In this document: positions 38,910 through 47,015 of the stretch, in pieces
Numbering within the stretch: the stretch's first letter is position 1
Layout: each line of letters begins with the position of its first letter
Program-made: the position numbers and the translations under genes
Notes under the pieces: generated by a model
Told to the model about the DNA's origin: nothing
The model's input: the letters and a program-made list of their open reading frames with translations, nothing else
The model's database searches: none
From: Candidatus Accumulibacter sp. ACC003
Lineage (GTDB): Bacteria > Pseudomonadota > Gammaproteobacteria > Burkholderiales > Rhodocyclaceae
Direction of reading: 5' to 3'
Length of the DNA stretch: 64,000 bases
Assembly (NCBI RefSeq): GCF_907163085.1
Contig: NZ_CAJQTX010000001.1
Location: forward strand, 124,001 to 188,000

Positions 38910-39161
38910 ATGACCACATTGACTGTTACCGCACGGGGACAAGTGACGTTTCGGAAGGACGTGCTGCAACACCTCGGCATCAGGCCAGGCGACAAGATCG
39001 AGCTGGACTTACTGCCAGATGGTCGGGGCGTACTCAAGGCGGCGCGGCCCGCTGGGACGATATCCAGCTTCGTCGGCCTGCTCGCGGGCAGGACGCAGAA
39101 GGTTGCCACCATCGAAGAAATCAACGAGGCGGCGGCGCTTGGATGGGCAGGCAAGAAATGA
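38910..39161 (+). CDS. AbrB/MazE-type antitoxin
   Basis: An 83-residue SpoVT-AbrB swapped-hairpin protein: [32 protein letters not shown]. The C-terminal half would wrap the cognate toxin. It overlaps the PIN toxin gene by 4 bp (ATGA, 39158-39161), the usual antitoxin-first arrangement. Confidence 0.88.
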   Translation: MTTLTVTARGQVTFRKDVLQHLGIRPGDKIELDLLPDGRGVLKAARPAGTISSFVGLLAGRTQKVATIEEINEAAALGWAGKK

Positions 39162-39553
39162 AGGTCGCAGTCGATACCAATGTCCTTGTGCGTGCTGTTG
39201 TGCGCGACGATCCCGTACAAGCGAACGTTGCCGCGACAGTCTTGACCGACGCCGAGTTGATCGCGGTAGCAACACCGTGCCTATGCGAATTTGTTTGGGT
39301 GCTGCTCCGGGTATATGGCTTCCAGCAAGCCGACGCGGCCGGCGCGATCCGGGCACTACTTGCCGCTGCGAACGTGGAAGTGAACCGGCCCGCCGTGGAG
39401 GCCGGCTTGCTGGTGCTCGACGCGGGCGGAGATTTTGCCGATGGCGTTATTGCCTACGAGGGCAATTGGCTTGGCGGGGAAACCTTCGTTTCCTTCGATA
39501 AGAAGGCGGTGGCACTTCTCACGGCTCAAGGGCAATCAACGCGCCTTTTGTGA
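39158..39553 (+). CDS. PIN-domain toxin (VapC-like)
   Basis: A 131-residue PIN ribonuclease. Acidic active-site residues are in [18 protein letters not shown], a central Glu in [13 protein letters not shown], and late Asp residues in [12 protein letters not shown] and [12 protein letters not shown] 39158 overlaps the antitoxin stop. It is carried inside the Tn402-type repeats, so the pair is mobile cargo. Confidence 0.88.
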   Translation: MKVAVDTNVLVRAVVRDDPVQANVAATVLTDAELIAVATPCLCEFVWVLLRVYGFQQADAAGAIRALLAAANVEVNRPAVEAGLLVLDAGGDFADGVIAYEGNWLGGETFVSFDKKAVALLTAQGQSTRLL

Positions 39554-39720
39554 CGGTCAGAAGTCCGCTGCAGACACGGCGGCCAGCCCAATGAACTGGT
39601 GCAGTCGTCTTCTGAAAATGACAAACATGGAGGCCAATGAACCCAATATTTCTCCCGTAACTATCTCTTGATATGTTCTCCCGAAACGACCATCATGCGG
39701 TCGAGTAACAGGAGAGATTT

Positions 39721-39981
39721 ATGGCCATCGTGATCGAAGACATCCAGATGGAACGTTTGGCGGAAGAGATCGCCGTCGCCGAAGGCGTGACCGTCACCGA
39801 GGTATTGCGCGAGAGCCTGCTGTCGCTCGCCGGCTTGCGCGGCTTGGCCACGCGCAAGGCGCCGCTGCGTGAACGGCTGGCTGCGCTGGCGCACGAAGTC
39901 GATGCCGTGCCAGCACGCGTGCCGGCGGACACGCGTAGCGATGACGAAATACTGGACTACAACGAGCACGGCGTATGGTGA
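39721..39981 (+). CDS. vapB: VapB-type antitoxin (Rv0623-like)
   Basis: An 86-residue antitoxin: MAIVIEDIQMERLAEEIAV and the conserved tail RSDDEILDYNEHGVW of the Rv0623/VapB family. GGAGAG precedes the ATG. It overlaps vapC by 7 bp. Only 97 bp separate it from the Tn402-type right repeat. Confidence 0.9.
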   Translation: MAIVIEDIQMERLAEEIAVAEGVTVTEVLRESLLSLAGLRGLATRKAPLRERLAALAHEVDAVPARVPADTRSDDEILDYNEHGVW

Positions 39982-40364
39982 TTGATACCTCCGCTGTCCT
40001 GGCGTGGCTCAAGCACGAACCCGAGCGCGAGCGAATTGTTGCCGCGCTTGAGGCGCATCCGGTCTGCCGTATCTCAGCGGTGAGCTTGCTCGAAGCGCAT
40101 ATTGTTGTGCGCGCCCGCGAGCACTCGACCATGGTTGGCAAGCTGCAACGCTTCCTGGAGGAGATCGGCGCCGTGGTCATGCCGTTCGACGAGCGCCAGG
40201 CACGGCTTGCCGACGCGGCGTTCGTTCACTACGGCAAGGGACAGGGCCACCCGGCCCAGCTCAACTTCGGCGACTGCGCGGTCTATGCGCTGGCCAGCTC
40301 GCTTGGCGAGCCGCTGCTGTTCATCGGCAACGACTTCGCGCAGACGGACATTCAGCGATGCTGA
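39975..40364 (+). CDS. vapC: VapC-type PIN-domain toxin
   Basis: A 129-residue PIN ribonuclease toxin: MVIDTSAVLAWLKHEPERE (first Asp), SAVSLLEAHIVVRAR (Glu), and LNFGDCAVYALASSLGEPLLFIGNDF (Asp pair). It overlaps vapB upstream and the resolvase downstream by 7 bp each, so all three are translated from one message. Confidence 0.92.
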   Translation: MVIDTSAVLAWLKHEPERERIVAALEAHPVCRISAVSLLEAHIVVRAREHSTMVGKLQRFLEEIGAVVMPFDERQARLADAAFVHYGKGQGHPAQLNFGDCAVYALASSLGEPLLFIGNDFAQTDIQRC

Positions 40365-40930
40365 TCGGCTATGCGCGCGTCTCCACGCGCGACCAAAAGC
40401 CGCACCTGCAGCTCGACGCCCTGCGGCAAGCCGGTTGCGAGCGCATCTTTGAGGAAACCGCCAGCGGCGCCAAGCGCGACCGGCCGGAATTGAATGCAAC
40501 GCTTGACTACGTGCGCGCCGGCGACAGCCTGGTGGTGTGGAAGCTTGACCGGCTGGCGCGTTCGACTCGCCAGTTGCTGGAAACGGTCGAGGTGCTGGAG
40601 CAGCGCGGCATCGGCCTGAAGATTTTGACGCAGAACATTGACACGGCCAGTGCCGGAGGGCGCCTAATCTTCACCGTGTTCTCGGCGATCGCCGAGTTCG
40701 AGCGCGAGATTATCCGCGAGCGCACGCGGGCCGGGCTGGATGCCGCGCGGTCACGAGGGCGCACTGGCGGTCGCCCTCGTGCCCTCTCAGAGAAAGATCT
40801 GAAAGAAGCGCGTGCCTTGCTGGCCGATTCCGAGATCACGGTCGAGGACGTGGCGCGGCGGCTCGGCGTGGGACCATCCACGTTGTACCGCTACCTGCCT
40901 GCGGCACGCCATGCCGCACAGGACAACTAA
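40358..40930 (+). CDS. serine resolvase coupled to vapBC
   Basis: A 190-residue Pin/TnpR-type recombinase: [17 protein letters not shown] (catalytic Ser), VWKLDRLARSTRQLLETV, GGRLIFTVFSAIAEFEREIIRERT, and C-terminal HTH TVEDVARRLGVGPSTLYRYL. Its start lies 7 bp inside vapC. A resolvase read from a toxin-antitoxin operon resembles TA modules embedded beside tnpR in Tn3-family transposons, and the decayed tnpA upstream may be the original partner. Confidence 0.92.
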   Translation: MLIGYARVSTRDQKPHLQLDALRQAGCERIFEETASGAKRDRPELNATLDYVRAGDSLVVWKLDRLARSTRQLLETVEVLEQRGIGLKILTQNIDTASAGGRLIFTVFSAIAEFEREIIRERTRAGLDAARSRGRTGGRPRALSEKDLKEARALLADSEITVEDVARRLGVGPSTLYRYLPAARHAAQDN

Positions 40931-40971
40931 CCCTTTACAACCAAGCGGCAGCCTGAACCGGAGCAACTTGC

Positions 40972-42624
40972 ATGGCGAGAAAGCGAGACGACGAATGGAC
41001 CAACGTGGAGTCCCTGATCGCGCTGCTGTCCCATGGCTATACGGACGAGGTAAGAGCCTTCACCAAGAGCATCCAGGCGAATCCCTCGGCCGTTACCGGC
41101 TTCGAGCGGCTGTTCAAATTATTGAACGCCGAAGGAAAGATCGACTGGGCGGGCACCGAATCCCAGCAAGCGGCGATGGCCAGAGCCGAGGAAAGCGCCC
41201 AGGAACTGGACGATTTCCTCGAAGGCATGACCCATCCGTTCGAAACCTATGTCCTGATACTCAATCACGGCCACGAGATCATCGTCGAGACCGGCTGGCA
41301 TGACGACGTCGCCGGTCCGGTCGTGTGGGATCGCTGGGCGAGCGACGTAGACGATCCCGTCATGGCATACGCCGACATCGGCTTTCTGTTCGACAACCCG
41401 GACTACCGCTGCGAACCGAAGACTGCCGAGAAGCCAGCACCGCCGCTGTACCGCTATCACCCGGAACGCTTCAAGGCATACCGTGACTATGCCGAGCCGG
41501 TCGGCAAGCTGTACCGGCAGCGGGTCGATCCGGCAACGGGCATGTTGACTATCGACCAGCTCAACGAAATTGCTCGTCATATGAGCACCGAATTGAACCA
41601 GCGCTCACTCCGGTTTCCTCGCAAGCGCAAGGAATCCCATCCGCAACCATCACTTGTCATTGAGGCCGAGGAAACGCTTGCTACTGCCTACGGGCGCTTC
41701 GTCCAAGCCGGCCGACAGATCATCGACTTCCCGCCGGCGTTGACCGAAATGCTGGCCGAGACGGACATCGACGATATCCCGCTGAACAGCATCAATCTGC
41801 CCTACGCGTCGCAATACCTGTACTTCGGCCCGCAGCCCAGCCTGGAGATCGAGCCGGACTGGCTGGTTGACGGCGCCTATGTCGAGCAGCGCGGCGCACG
41901 CGGCGACGTGCGCTTCACGGTCACGGCCGTCCCGCACGAGCAAGCCTTGTCGGCGCAGTGGTATCTGTTTCCGGAGGTTGAGTATACCCAGGACTTCGTC
42001 GGCGAGTTTCGCTCAATGGATTTGGCCACCGCCATCGACACTGTGCTGTCGAGCAGGCTCGCCGAGCTGATGAAACGGCGCGCGGGCGCCGGTGGCGACA
42101 TCACGGCGACGTTGGAGGAGGCGGCCACCGAGAGCGGCATGGCACCGCCCGCGGGCGTCAGTGTCGTCGACGTCAGCCCGACGCTGGCGGCCGTGCGCGA
42201 CGACATCACCCGCCGCCGGCACCCCGTCTACAAAGCGGCCCTGCAATTGGTGGTCAATGCGCTGTGCTACGTCGCGGCCTATCCCGAAGACATTGATACG
42301 GTCTGGCCGGAAGGAACACCCGACTCGCTCAAACAGAAGGCGCTGCACGGCAAGGGCAAGGAGCAGATGCGGGCAAAGTCGAAGCTGACCGCGCTTGGCT
42401 ATGTACCGGTGCATATTTGCGGCAAGCGCGTCGCCGAACAGCGTACGCACCAGGGCATCCCAGCGCATGGTCACGTCGCTACGCACTGGCGGCGTGGTCA
42501 CTGGCGCAACCAGGTGCACGGCCCGGCGCGCTCGCTGCGCAAGCTGATCTGGGTCATGCCGGTCGTCGTCGGGTCCAAGCACGCCGACGAACCTGAGGCC
42601 GGGCATGTCTACTTGGTGTCGTGA
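40972..42624 (+). CDS. large protein of unknown function with C-terminal HWRRGHWRNQ motif (possibly AcrVA2-like)
   Basis: 550 residues, mostly acidic and without membrane segments. I do not recognise the N-terminal two thirds. The C-terminus contains ATHWRRGHWRNQVHGPARS, then RKLIWVMPVVVGS and GHVYLV. This module occurs in many mobile-element proteins and, from memory, in the AcrVA2-like family named after a Cas12a inhibitor; that link is unverified. The start ATG 40972 is 41 bp after the resolvase stop, so it could be part of the vapBC-resolvase transcript. It ends 75 bp before the left end of an IS3 element. Length and position suggest plasmid- or transposon-borne cargo. Confidence 0.6.
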   Translation: MARKRDDEWTNVESLIALLSHGYTDEVRAFTKSIQANPSAVTGFERLFKLLNAEGKIDWAGTESQQAAMARAEESAQELDDFLEGMTHPFETYVLILNHGHEIIVETGWHDDVAGPVVWDRWASDVDDPVMAYADIGFLFDNPDYRCEPKTAEKPAPPLYRYHPERFKAYRDYAEPVGKLYRQRVDPATGMLTIDQLNEIARHMSTELNQRSLRFPRKRKESHPQPSLVIEAEETLATAYGRFVQAGRQIIDFPPALTEMLAETDIDDIPLNSINLPYASQYLYFGPQPSLEIEPDWLVDGAYVEQRGARGDVRFTVTAVPHEQALSAQWYLFPEVEYTQDFVGEFRSMDLATAIDTVLSSRLAELMKRRAGAGGDITATLEEAATESGMAPPAGVSVVDVSPTLAAVRDDITRRRHPVYKAALQLVVNALCYVAAYPEDIDTVWPEGTPDSLKQKALHGKGKEQMRAKSKLTALGYVPVHICGKRVAEQRTHQGIPAHGHVATHWRRGHWRNQVHGPARSLRKLIWVMPVVVGSKHADEPEAGHVYLVS

Positions 42625-42750
42625 GGACGCCTGCCGTGACTTTGCAAAAACGCGGGTTTGCCAACCACGCTCTCTTCCCAAAATCGACCATCTGACAATG
42701 ACGTGGTCTAATTTCCCTGGACACCTCGATAGGTGGATGATCCACCCTAA

Positions 42751-43059
<309 letters not shown>

Positions 43060-43734
43060 GCCACCGGCTCATCGATCAGTTGGCAGAGAAGGCCACCACC
43101 GGTGTCGCGCCGCTGTGCCGCCTCCTCGGCGTCAGTCGCTCGGGGTACTACGCCGCCGCAGCACGGGCCAGAAAGACCACCAGCGTTTGCGCGGCAACGG
43201 TTCATCTGAAGACGCTTTTTACGGCCTCTGGACGAAGCTATGGCAGCCGGCGCTTGCAGCAGGCCATGGTTCAAGAAGGGCGGCCCATCGGCCGGCACCG
43301 TGTTCGAACGCTGATGCGAATCAACGGCCTACGGCCTGTCTGGAAACGCAAGTTCATCCACACCACCGATAGCCGCCATACCCTGCCGATCGCCGACAAC
43401 CTGCTCAACCGGCAGTTCGAACCGGCCACGGCGAATGTCGCCTGGGTCTCGGATATCACCTACATCCGCACGGCTAGCGGCTGGTTGTACCTGGCCGTCG
43501 TGATGGACCTGTTCTCGCGCAAGATCGTGGGCTGGGCGATGGCCCCAAACATGCTTGCCGAACTGGTCTGCGCGGCCTTGCAGATGGCCATTACCCAGCG
43601 GCAACCGCCGGCGGGTTTGCTGGTGCATTCCGATCGCGGCAGCCAGTACGCCAGCGACGCCCACCGTAGCTTATAGTGGTCCCTGGAAATCAGACAGTGG
43701 TTTAAGCTGTGCTCCATCATAGGAGCGAGAAGCG

Positions 43735-44034
43735 ATGAGTGAAGCAACGACGCGGAAGGTACATACGCCGGAGTTCAAGGCCAAGGTTGGTCTGGAGGCG
43801 GTACGCGGGGTCAAGACGATCAACGAGATTGGGCGGGAATACGGCGTGCATCCTGTGCAGGTTGGGCAATGGAAGAAGGCCATCCAGGAGAATGCCAAGA
43901 CGCTGTTTGAAGGCAAGCGTGGCCCCAAGCCGGCGGCGGCGCACCGGGAGCCGGAGCTGTTGTACAGCGAGATCGGCAAGTTGAAGATGGAACTGGACTG
44001 GCTCAAAAAAAAGTCTGGGATCAGCCTGCCGTGA
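43735..44034 (+). CDS. IS3-family OrfA (element 2)
   Basis: A 99-residue HTH protein: VHTPEFKAKVGLEAVRGVKTINEIGREYGVHPVQVGQWKK and the C-terminal zipper ELLYSEIGKLKMELDWLKKK. The run CTC-AAA-AAA-AAG at 44002-44013 is a -1 slippery site leading into orfB. Confidence 0.9.
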   Translation: MSEATTRKVHTPEFKAKVGLEAVRGVKTINEIGREYGVHPVQVGQWKKAIQENAKTLFEGKRGPKPAAAHREPELLYSEIGKLKMELDWLKKKSGISLP

Positions 44035-45137
44035 TACGGCATGCGTGGATCGACCCCGGTGAGGCCGTCGCCGTGGTGCAGCAATGCGCTCTGGCAGGCT
44101 TATGCCGAGCCACGGTCTACGCGCAGCGCCGGCCGCCGGTGGTCGATGCCAACGATCTCCTCCACAGTCGGCTGATTGACGAGGAGTACACGCGGCATCC
44201 GTTTTACGGCACCCGCCGGATGGTGATCTTTCTTGAGAACGTGGGGCACACGGTCAATCGCAAGCGCGTGCAACGCCTGATGCGACTGATGGGGCTGTCG
44301 GGCATGGCGCCGGGGCCGAACACCAGCCGTCCGCGCCCAGAGCACCCGGTCTATCCGTACCTGCTGCGTGGCGTTCCTGTGGTCAGACCCAACCAAGTGT
44401 GGAGCACGGACATCACCTACATCCGGCTGGCCCACGGCTTCGCCTACCTGGTCGCCGTGATCGACTGGTATAGCCGCAAGGTGCTCAGCTGGCGGATCAG
44501 CAACAGCATGGAATCGGTGTTCTGTGTCGATTGTCTGGAGGAGGCCCTGCGTAGCCACGGCAAGCCAGAAATCTTCAACAGCGATCAAGGCGCGCAGTTC
44601 ACCAGTGAAGCCTTCACCGGGGTGCTGAAACGGGAAGGCGTGGTCATCAGCATGGATGGGCGGGGGCGGGTATTCGACAACATCTTCGTCGAGCGCCTCT
44701 GGCGCAGCGTCAAGTACGAGGACGTGTATCTGAAGGGCTATGCCACGATGGGCGAATTGATGCTTGGCCTGACCGAGTACTTCGCCTTCTACAACACTGA
44801 GCGTCCGCACCAGTCGCTGGGCAACACGGCACCCGCGGTCGTCTATCGAAACGGCATAGGTGGCGGGGCGTTGATCCTCGACAAGTTTGGCGGCGCGGGT
44901 GGGGCATCGCCTGTTCCGCTACGCTCCACAGGCGATGCCCCACCCGCAAAAGCAAAATCAACGACAGAATCAAAGGCAGAGTCAAAGGCAGAGTCAAAGG
45001 CAGAGTCAAAGGCAGAGTCAAAGGCAGAGTCAAAGGCAGAGTCAAAGGCAGAGTCAAAGGCAGAGTCAAAGGCAGAGTCAAAGGCAACACCGGGGCAGCG
45101 CCGTCCAGCTGCTAGCGAAGTCAAATGCACAACTTAA
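44031..45137 (+). CDS. IS3-family OrfB transposase with (ESKA)10 tail
   Basis: A 368-residue rve-type transposase: VWSTDITYIRLAHGFAYLVAV (Asp), EIFNSDQGAQFTSEAFTGVL (Asp) and RGRVFDNIFVERLWRSVKYED (Glu). The catalytic domain ends by about residue 285. The rest is an extra tail with ten ESKA repeats from a 12-bp tandem repeat, ending ATPGQRRPAASEVKCTT. The tail is absent from ordinary IS3 proteins. Confidence 0.9.
   Translation: MIRHAWIDPGEAVAVVQQCALAGLCRATVYAQRRPPVVDANDLLHSRLIDEEYTRHPFYGTRRMVIFLENVGHTVNRKRVQRLMRLMGLSGMAPGPNTSRPRPEHPVYPYLLRGVPVVRPNQVWSTDITYIRLAHGFAYLVAVIDWYSRKVLSWRISNSMESVFCVDCLEEALRSHGKPEIFNSDQGAQFTSEAFTGVLKREGVVISMDGRGRVFDNIFVERLWRSVKYEDVYLKGYATMGELMLGLTEYFAFYNTERPHQSLGNTAPAVVYRNGIGGGALILDKFGGAGGASPVPLRSTGDAPPAKAKSTTESKAESKAESKAESKAESKAESKAESKAESKAESKAESKATPGQRRPAASEVKCTT
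44967..45086 (+). repeat. 12-bp tandem repeat, ten copies
   Basis: GAGTCAAAGGCA repeated ten times (first copy has GAATCA), encoding (ESKA)10 within OrfB of IS3 element 2. Identity between units suggests recent slippage expansion. Confidence 0.95.
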
Positions 45138-45404
45138 ACTGGGTTGATATTTGTCTTGACTCAGGGGACCACTTTAGCCGTCATGGAGCGCTTCTTCCTG
45201 AATCTCAAGATGGAGCGCGTCTGGCCGAACAACTATGCCAACCATGCCGAGGCCACTCGCGATGTGACCGACTACATCGTCGGCTTCTACAACAGCACCC
45301 GCCTGCACTCGAAACTCGGTTACCTGCCGCCGAATGTCTATGAACACCAAATGGCAGAAAAACAACCTATCGAGGTGTCCGAAATTACTTGACCACGACA
45401 GTCG

Positions 45405-46250
45405 TCACCGGCCGGCCGCCACGCGACGCTGCGCAGGGGTCTCGGGTGACGCGAAGACCTCGAGGTAAAGTTTCTCGTCGAGTTGCGGCAACTCACGCTG
45501 CGCCGCGGCGGCGAGCAGTTCGGCCGCGAGGGTGGTCAGGATGCGGTAGTTACCGGCGGCGTGATCGCACAGCGTATGACAGAGTGCGGGGGTCATCAGG
45601 CTGGCGTTCCCGGCGCGGCTCAGCAGATGGGTCAGGCAGGCGAGTAACTCGTCACGCGACGCATACTCGATGGCGAGGCGGGTACGGATGCGGGAGCCGA
45701 GCGGGATCAACTCCTCACGACGCAGCTTCTCGATGAGATGCGCATCGCCGGCCAGCACCACACACAGGAGCGGCTGCGAATCGAACCGCGCACTGGCGAG
45801 CAGGCGCAACTCGCAAAGAACGGCCGGACTCATCTCCTGCGCCTCATCGACCAGCAACACCACCCGGCGACGGGTCGTTTCCAGATGCGCGAACCAGACT
45901 TCGCGCAGCGCCTTGAAGCCACCCCAGCGGTTATGCGGGCGCAAGGGCACGGTGAAGATGTCGCCCATTTCGCGATAGAAATCGGCCAGGTTGCTCTGCG
46001 GATGGTTGATCGCGCCGACGGTGACGTCCGACTGACTTCCCAGACGGTCGGCCAGGAGGCGCAAGGCCACGCTTTTGCCGGTGCCTGGATCGCCGTGGAT
46101 CATCGCGAAGCCCCCTTCGCGGATCTGAGCGTGTTCGATTCGCCAGCAGAAGTTCTCGATCCGGGGCGGAACAAAGAGGGCCTCGATTGGCAATTCAGGG
46201 GAGAAGGGATTCCACTTCAGCCCGTAGAGGGCGAGGAGCCGATGGTTCAT
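45405..46250 (-). CDS. ExeA/TniB-like AAA ATPase of transposon (copy A)
   Basis: A 281-residue AAA+ ATPase. It shows Walker A GDPGTGKSVALRLL, Walker B VVLLVDEAQEM and the ExeA-type N-terminus LYGLKWNPFSPELP. Such proteins act as transposition regulators like TniB or MuB. It overlaps the transposase C-terminus by 4 bp (ATGA 46247-46250). A near-identical copy lies at 57743-58588, with changes such as AHLIEKL to ARLIEKL and ETPAQ to EAPAL. Confidence 0.88.
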   Translation of the reverse strand: MNHRLLALYGLKWNPFSPELPIEALFVPPRIENFCWRIEHAQIREGGFAMIHGDPGTGKSVALRLLADRLGSQSDVTVGAINHPQSNLADFYREMGDIFTVPLRPHNRWGGFKALREVWFAHLETTRRRVVLLVDEAQEMSPAVLCELRLLASARFDSQPLLCVVLAGDAHLIEKLRREELIPLGSRIRTRLAIEYASRDELLACLTHLLSRAGNASLMTPALCHTLCDHAAGNYRILTTLAAELLAAAAQRELPQLDEKLYLEVFASPETPAQRRVAAGR

Positions 46251-46844
46251 GCCGGCTCCTTGTCGGCGGACGGGAAATACGCAGGCGGCAAGCCCGTCGC
46301 GGCGTAGTCAGCGAGCAGCTGGCGCAGCAGCGGCGCGATCCCGGTAGACGCCGGCGCCAGAGCCTCTGTCGTGACGGGCGCGAGGCGCCGACGCTGACCA
46401 TCGGCGTTGGCCGACTTGTCGAGCACCTTGACCGGGCAAAGCACGACGCCGGTGCTCGGATCCACGAGATCGACGTGCCTGAGGTCCCAGCGGGCGTAGC
46501 GTAGATGAACCACCGGCAGGTGCCGATAACTGGCGGGGATCTCGAAGCGTATGCCAGCCAGACTGACCGTGCCATCGGCACGCCGCTGGCGGCGCGCGAC
46601 CTCAATCCGGAAGGCGGCCTGCAGCGTGCCAGTATCCGGGCAGTCACGGCGAACACTGGGCCCAGCGAGATAGCGCGCCAAGGGGGTCGCATCGATCTCG
46701 GAATGGAGCGTACGGTGGTACTCTTGTTCGACCCAGGCCTGGCTGGCCTGATTGAGCAGGTCCAGCGTCAGCAATTTCTCGCCTTCGAGCATCGCCATCA
46801 GGCGCCCTTCGATGCGCCCCCAAAACGATTCCTGTTTGGCATTT

Positions 46845-46876
46845 TGATAGTTACGTGGCCGGCCACGTAACTATCA
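46845..46876. repeat. perfect 32-bp palindrome at RIT junction (copy A)
   Basis: TGATAGTTACGTGGCC followed by its exact reverse complement. It lies between the transposase C-terminus and the RIT end; its right arm (CTATCA) is the first 6 bp of the RIT terminal repeat. An identical palindrome is at 59183-59214. Confidence 0.9.
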
Positions 46877-47015
46877 GTATGTGGCGCTCAGAAATATGTG
46901 GCGACGAATCCGGCACCCCGCTTGGTTGCGGGCGGTCGGTCAAATTTACGCCACATAAGTTTGCGCGGATCAGGATCACGATGATCGTCCATCTTGTTGA
47001 AGACGGAGATCGATC

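Larger units (their letters stand above)
38129..39623. mobile_element. mini Tn402-like element carrying resolvase and AbrB/PIN module
   Basis: A 1495-bp segment bounded by 25-bp inverted repeats of Tn402/class 1 integron type. The left repeat (38129-38153) begins TGTCGTTTTCAGAAG; the right one (39599-39623), read inward, begins TGTCATTTTCAGAAGACGAC. A second internal TCAGRAGTC-GCTGCA motif follows each end, as in Tn402 terminal arrays. No tniA, tniB or tniQ is present, so it would need transposase in trans. The 5-bp flanks (CCGTA and AACAT) do not match. Confidence 0.75.
43672..45176 (+). mobile_element. IS3-family element 2, nested in element 1
   Basis: About 1.5 kb with ends TAGTGGTCCCTGG (left) and AAGTGGTCCCCTGA (right, read inward). 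A TTA on both sides (43671-43673 and 45174-45176) is consistent with a 3-bp target duplication. It encodes orfA and orfB with an A8 slippery run between them. Confidence 0.75.

Noticed and set aside
38129-39623. Class 1 integron
   Set aside because: Ends match Tn402-type repeats, but there is no intI, no attI and no attC; only a resolvase and a TA pair.
44967-45086. CRISPR-like array
   Set aside because: The 12-bp units are contiguous without spacers and stay in frame as (ESKA)n; a coding tandem repeat.
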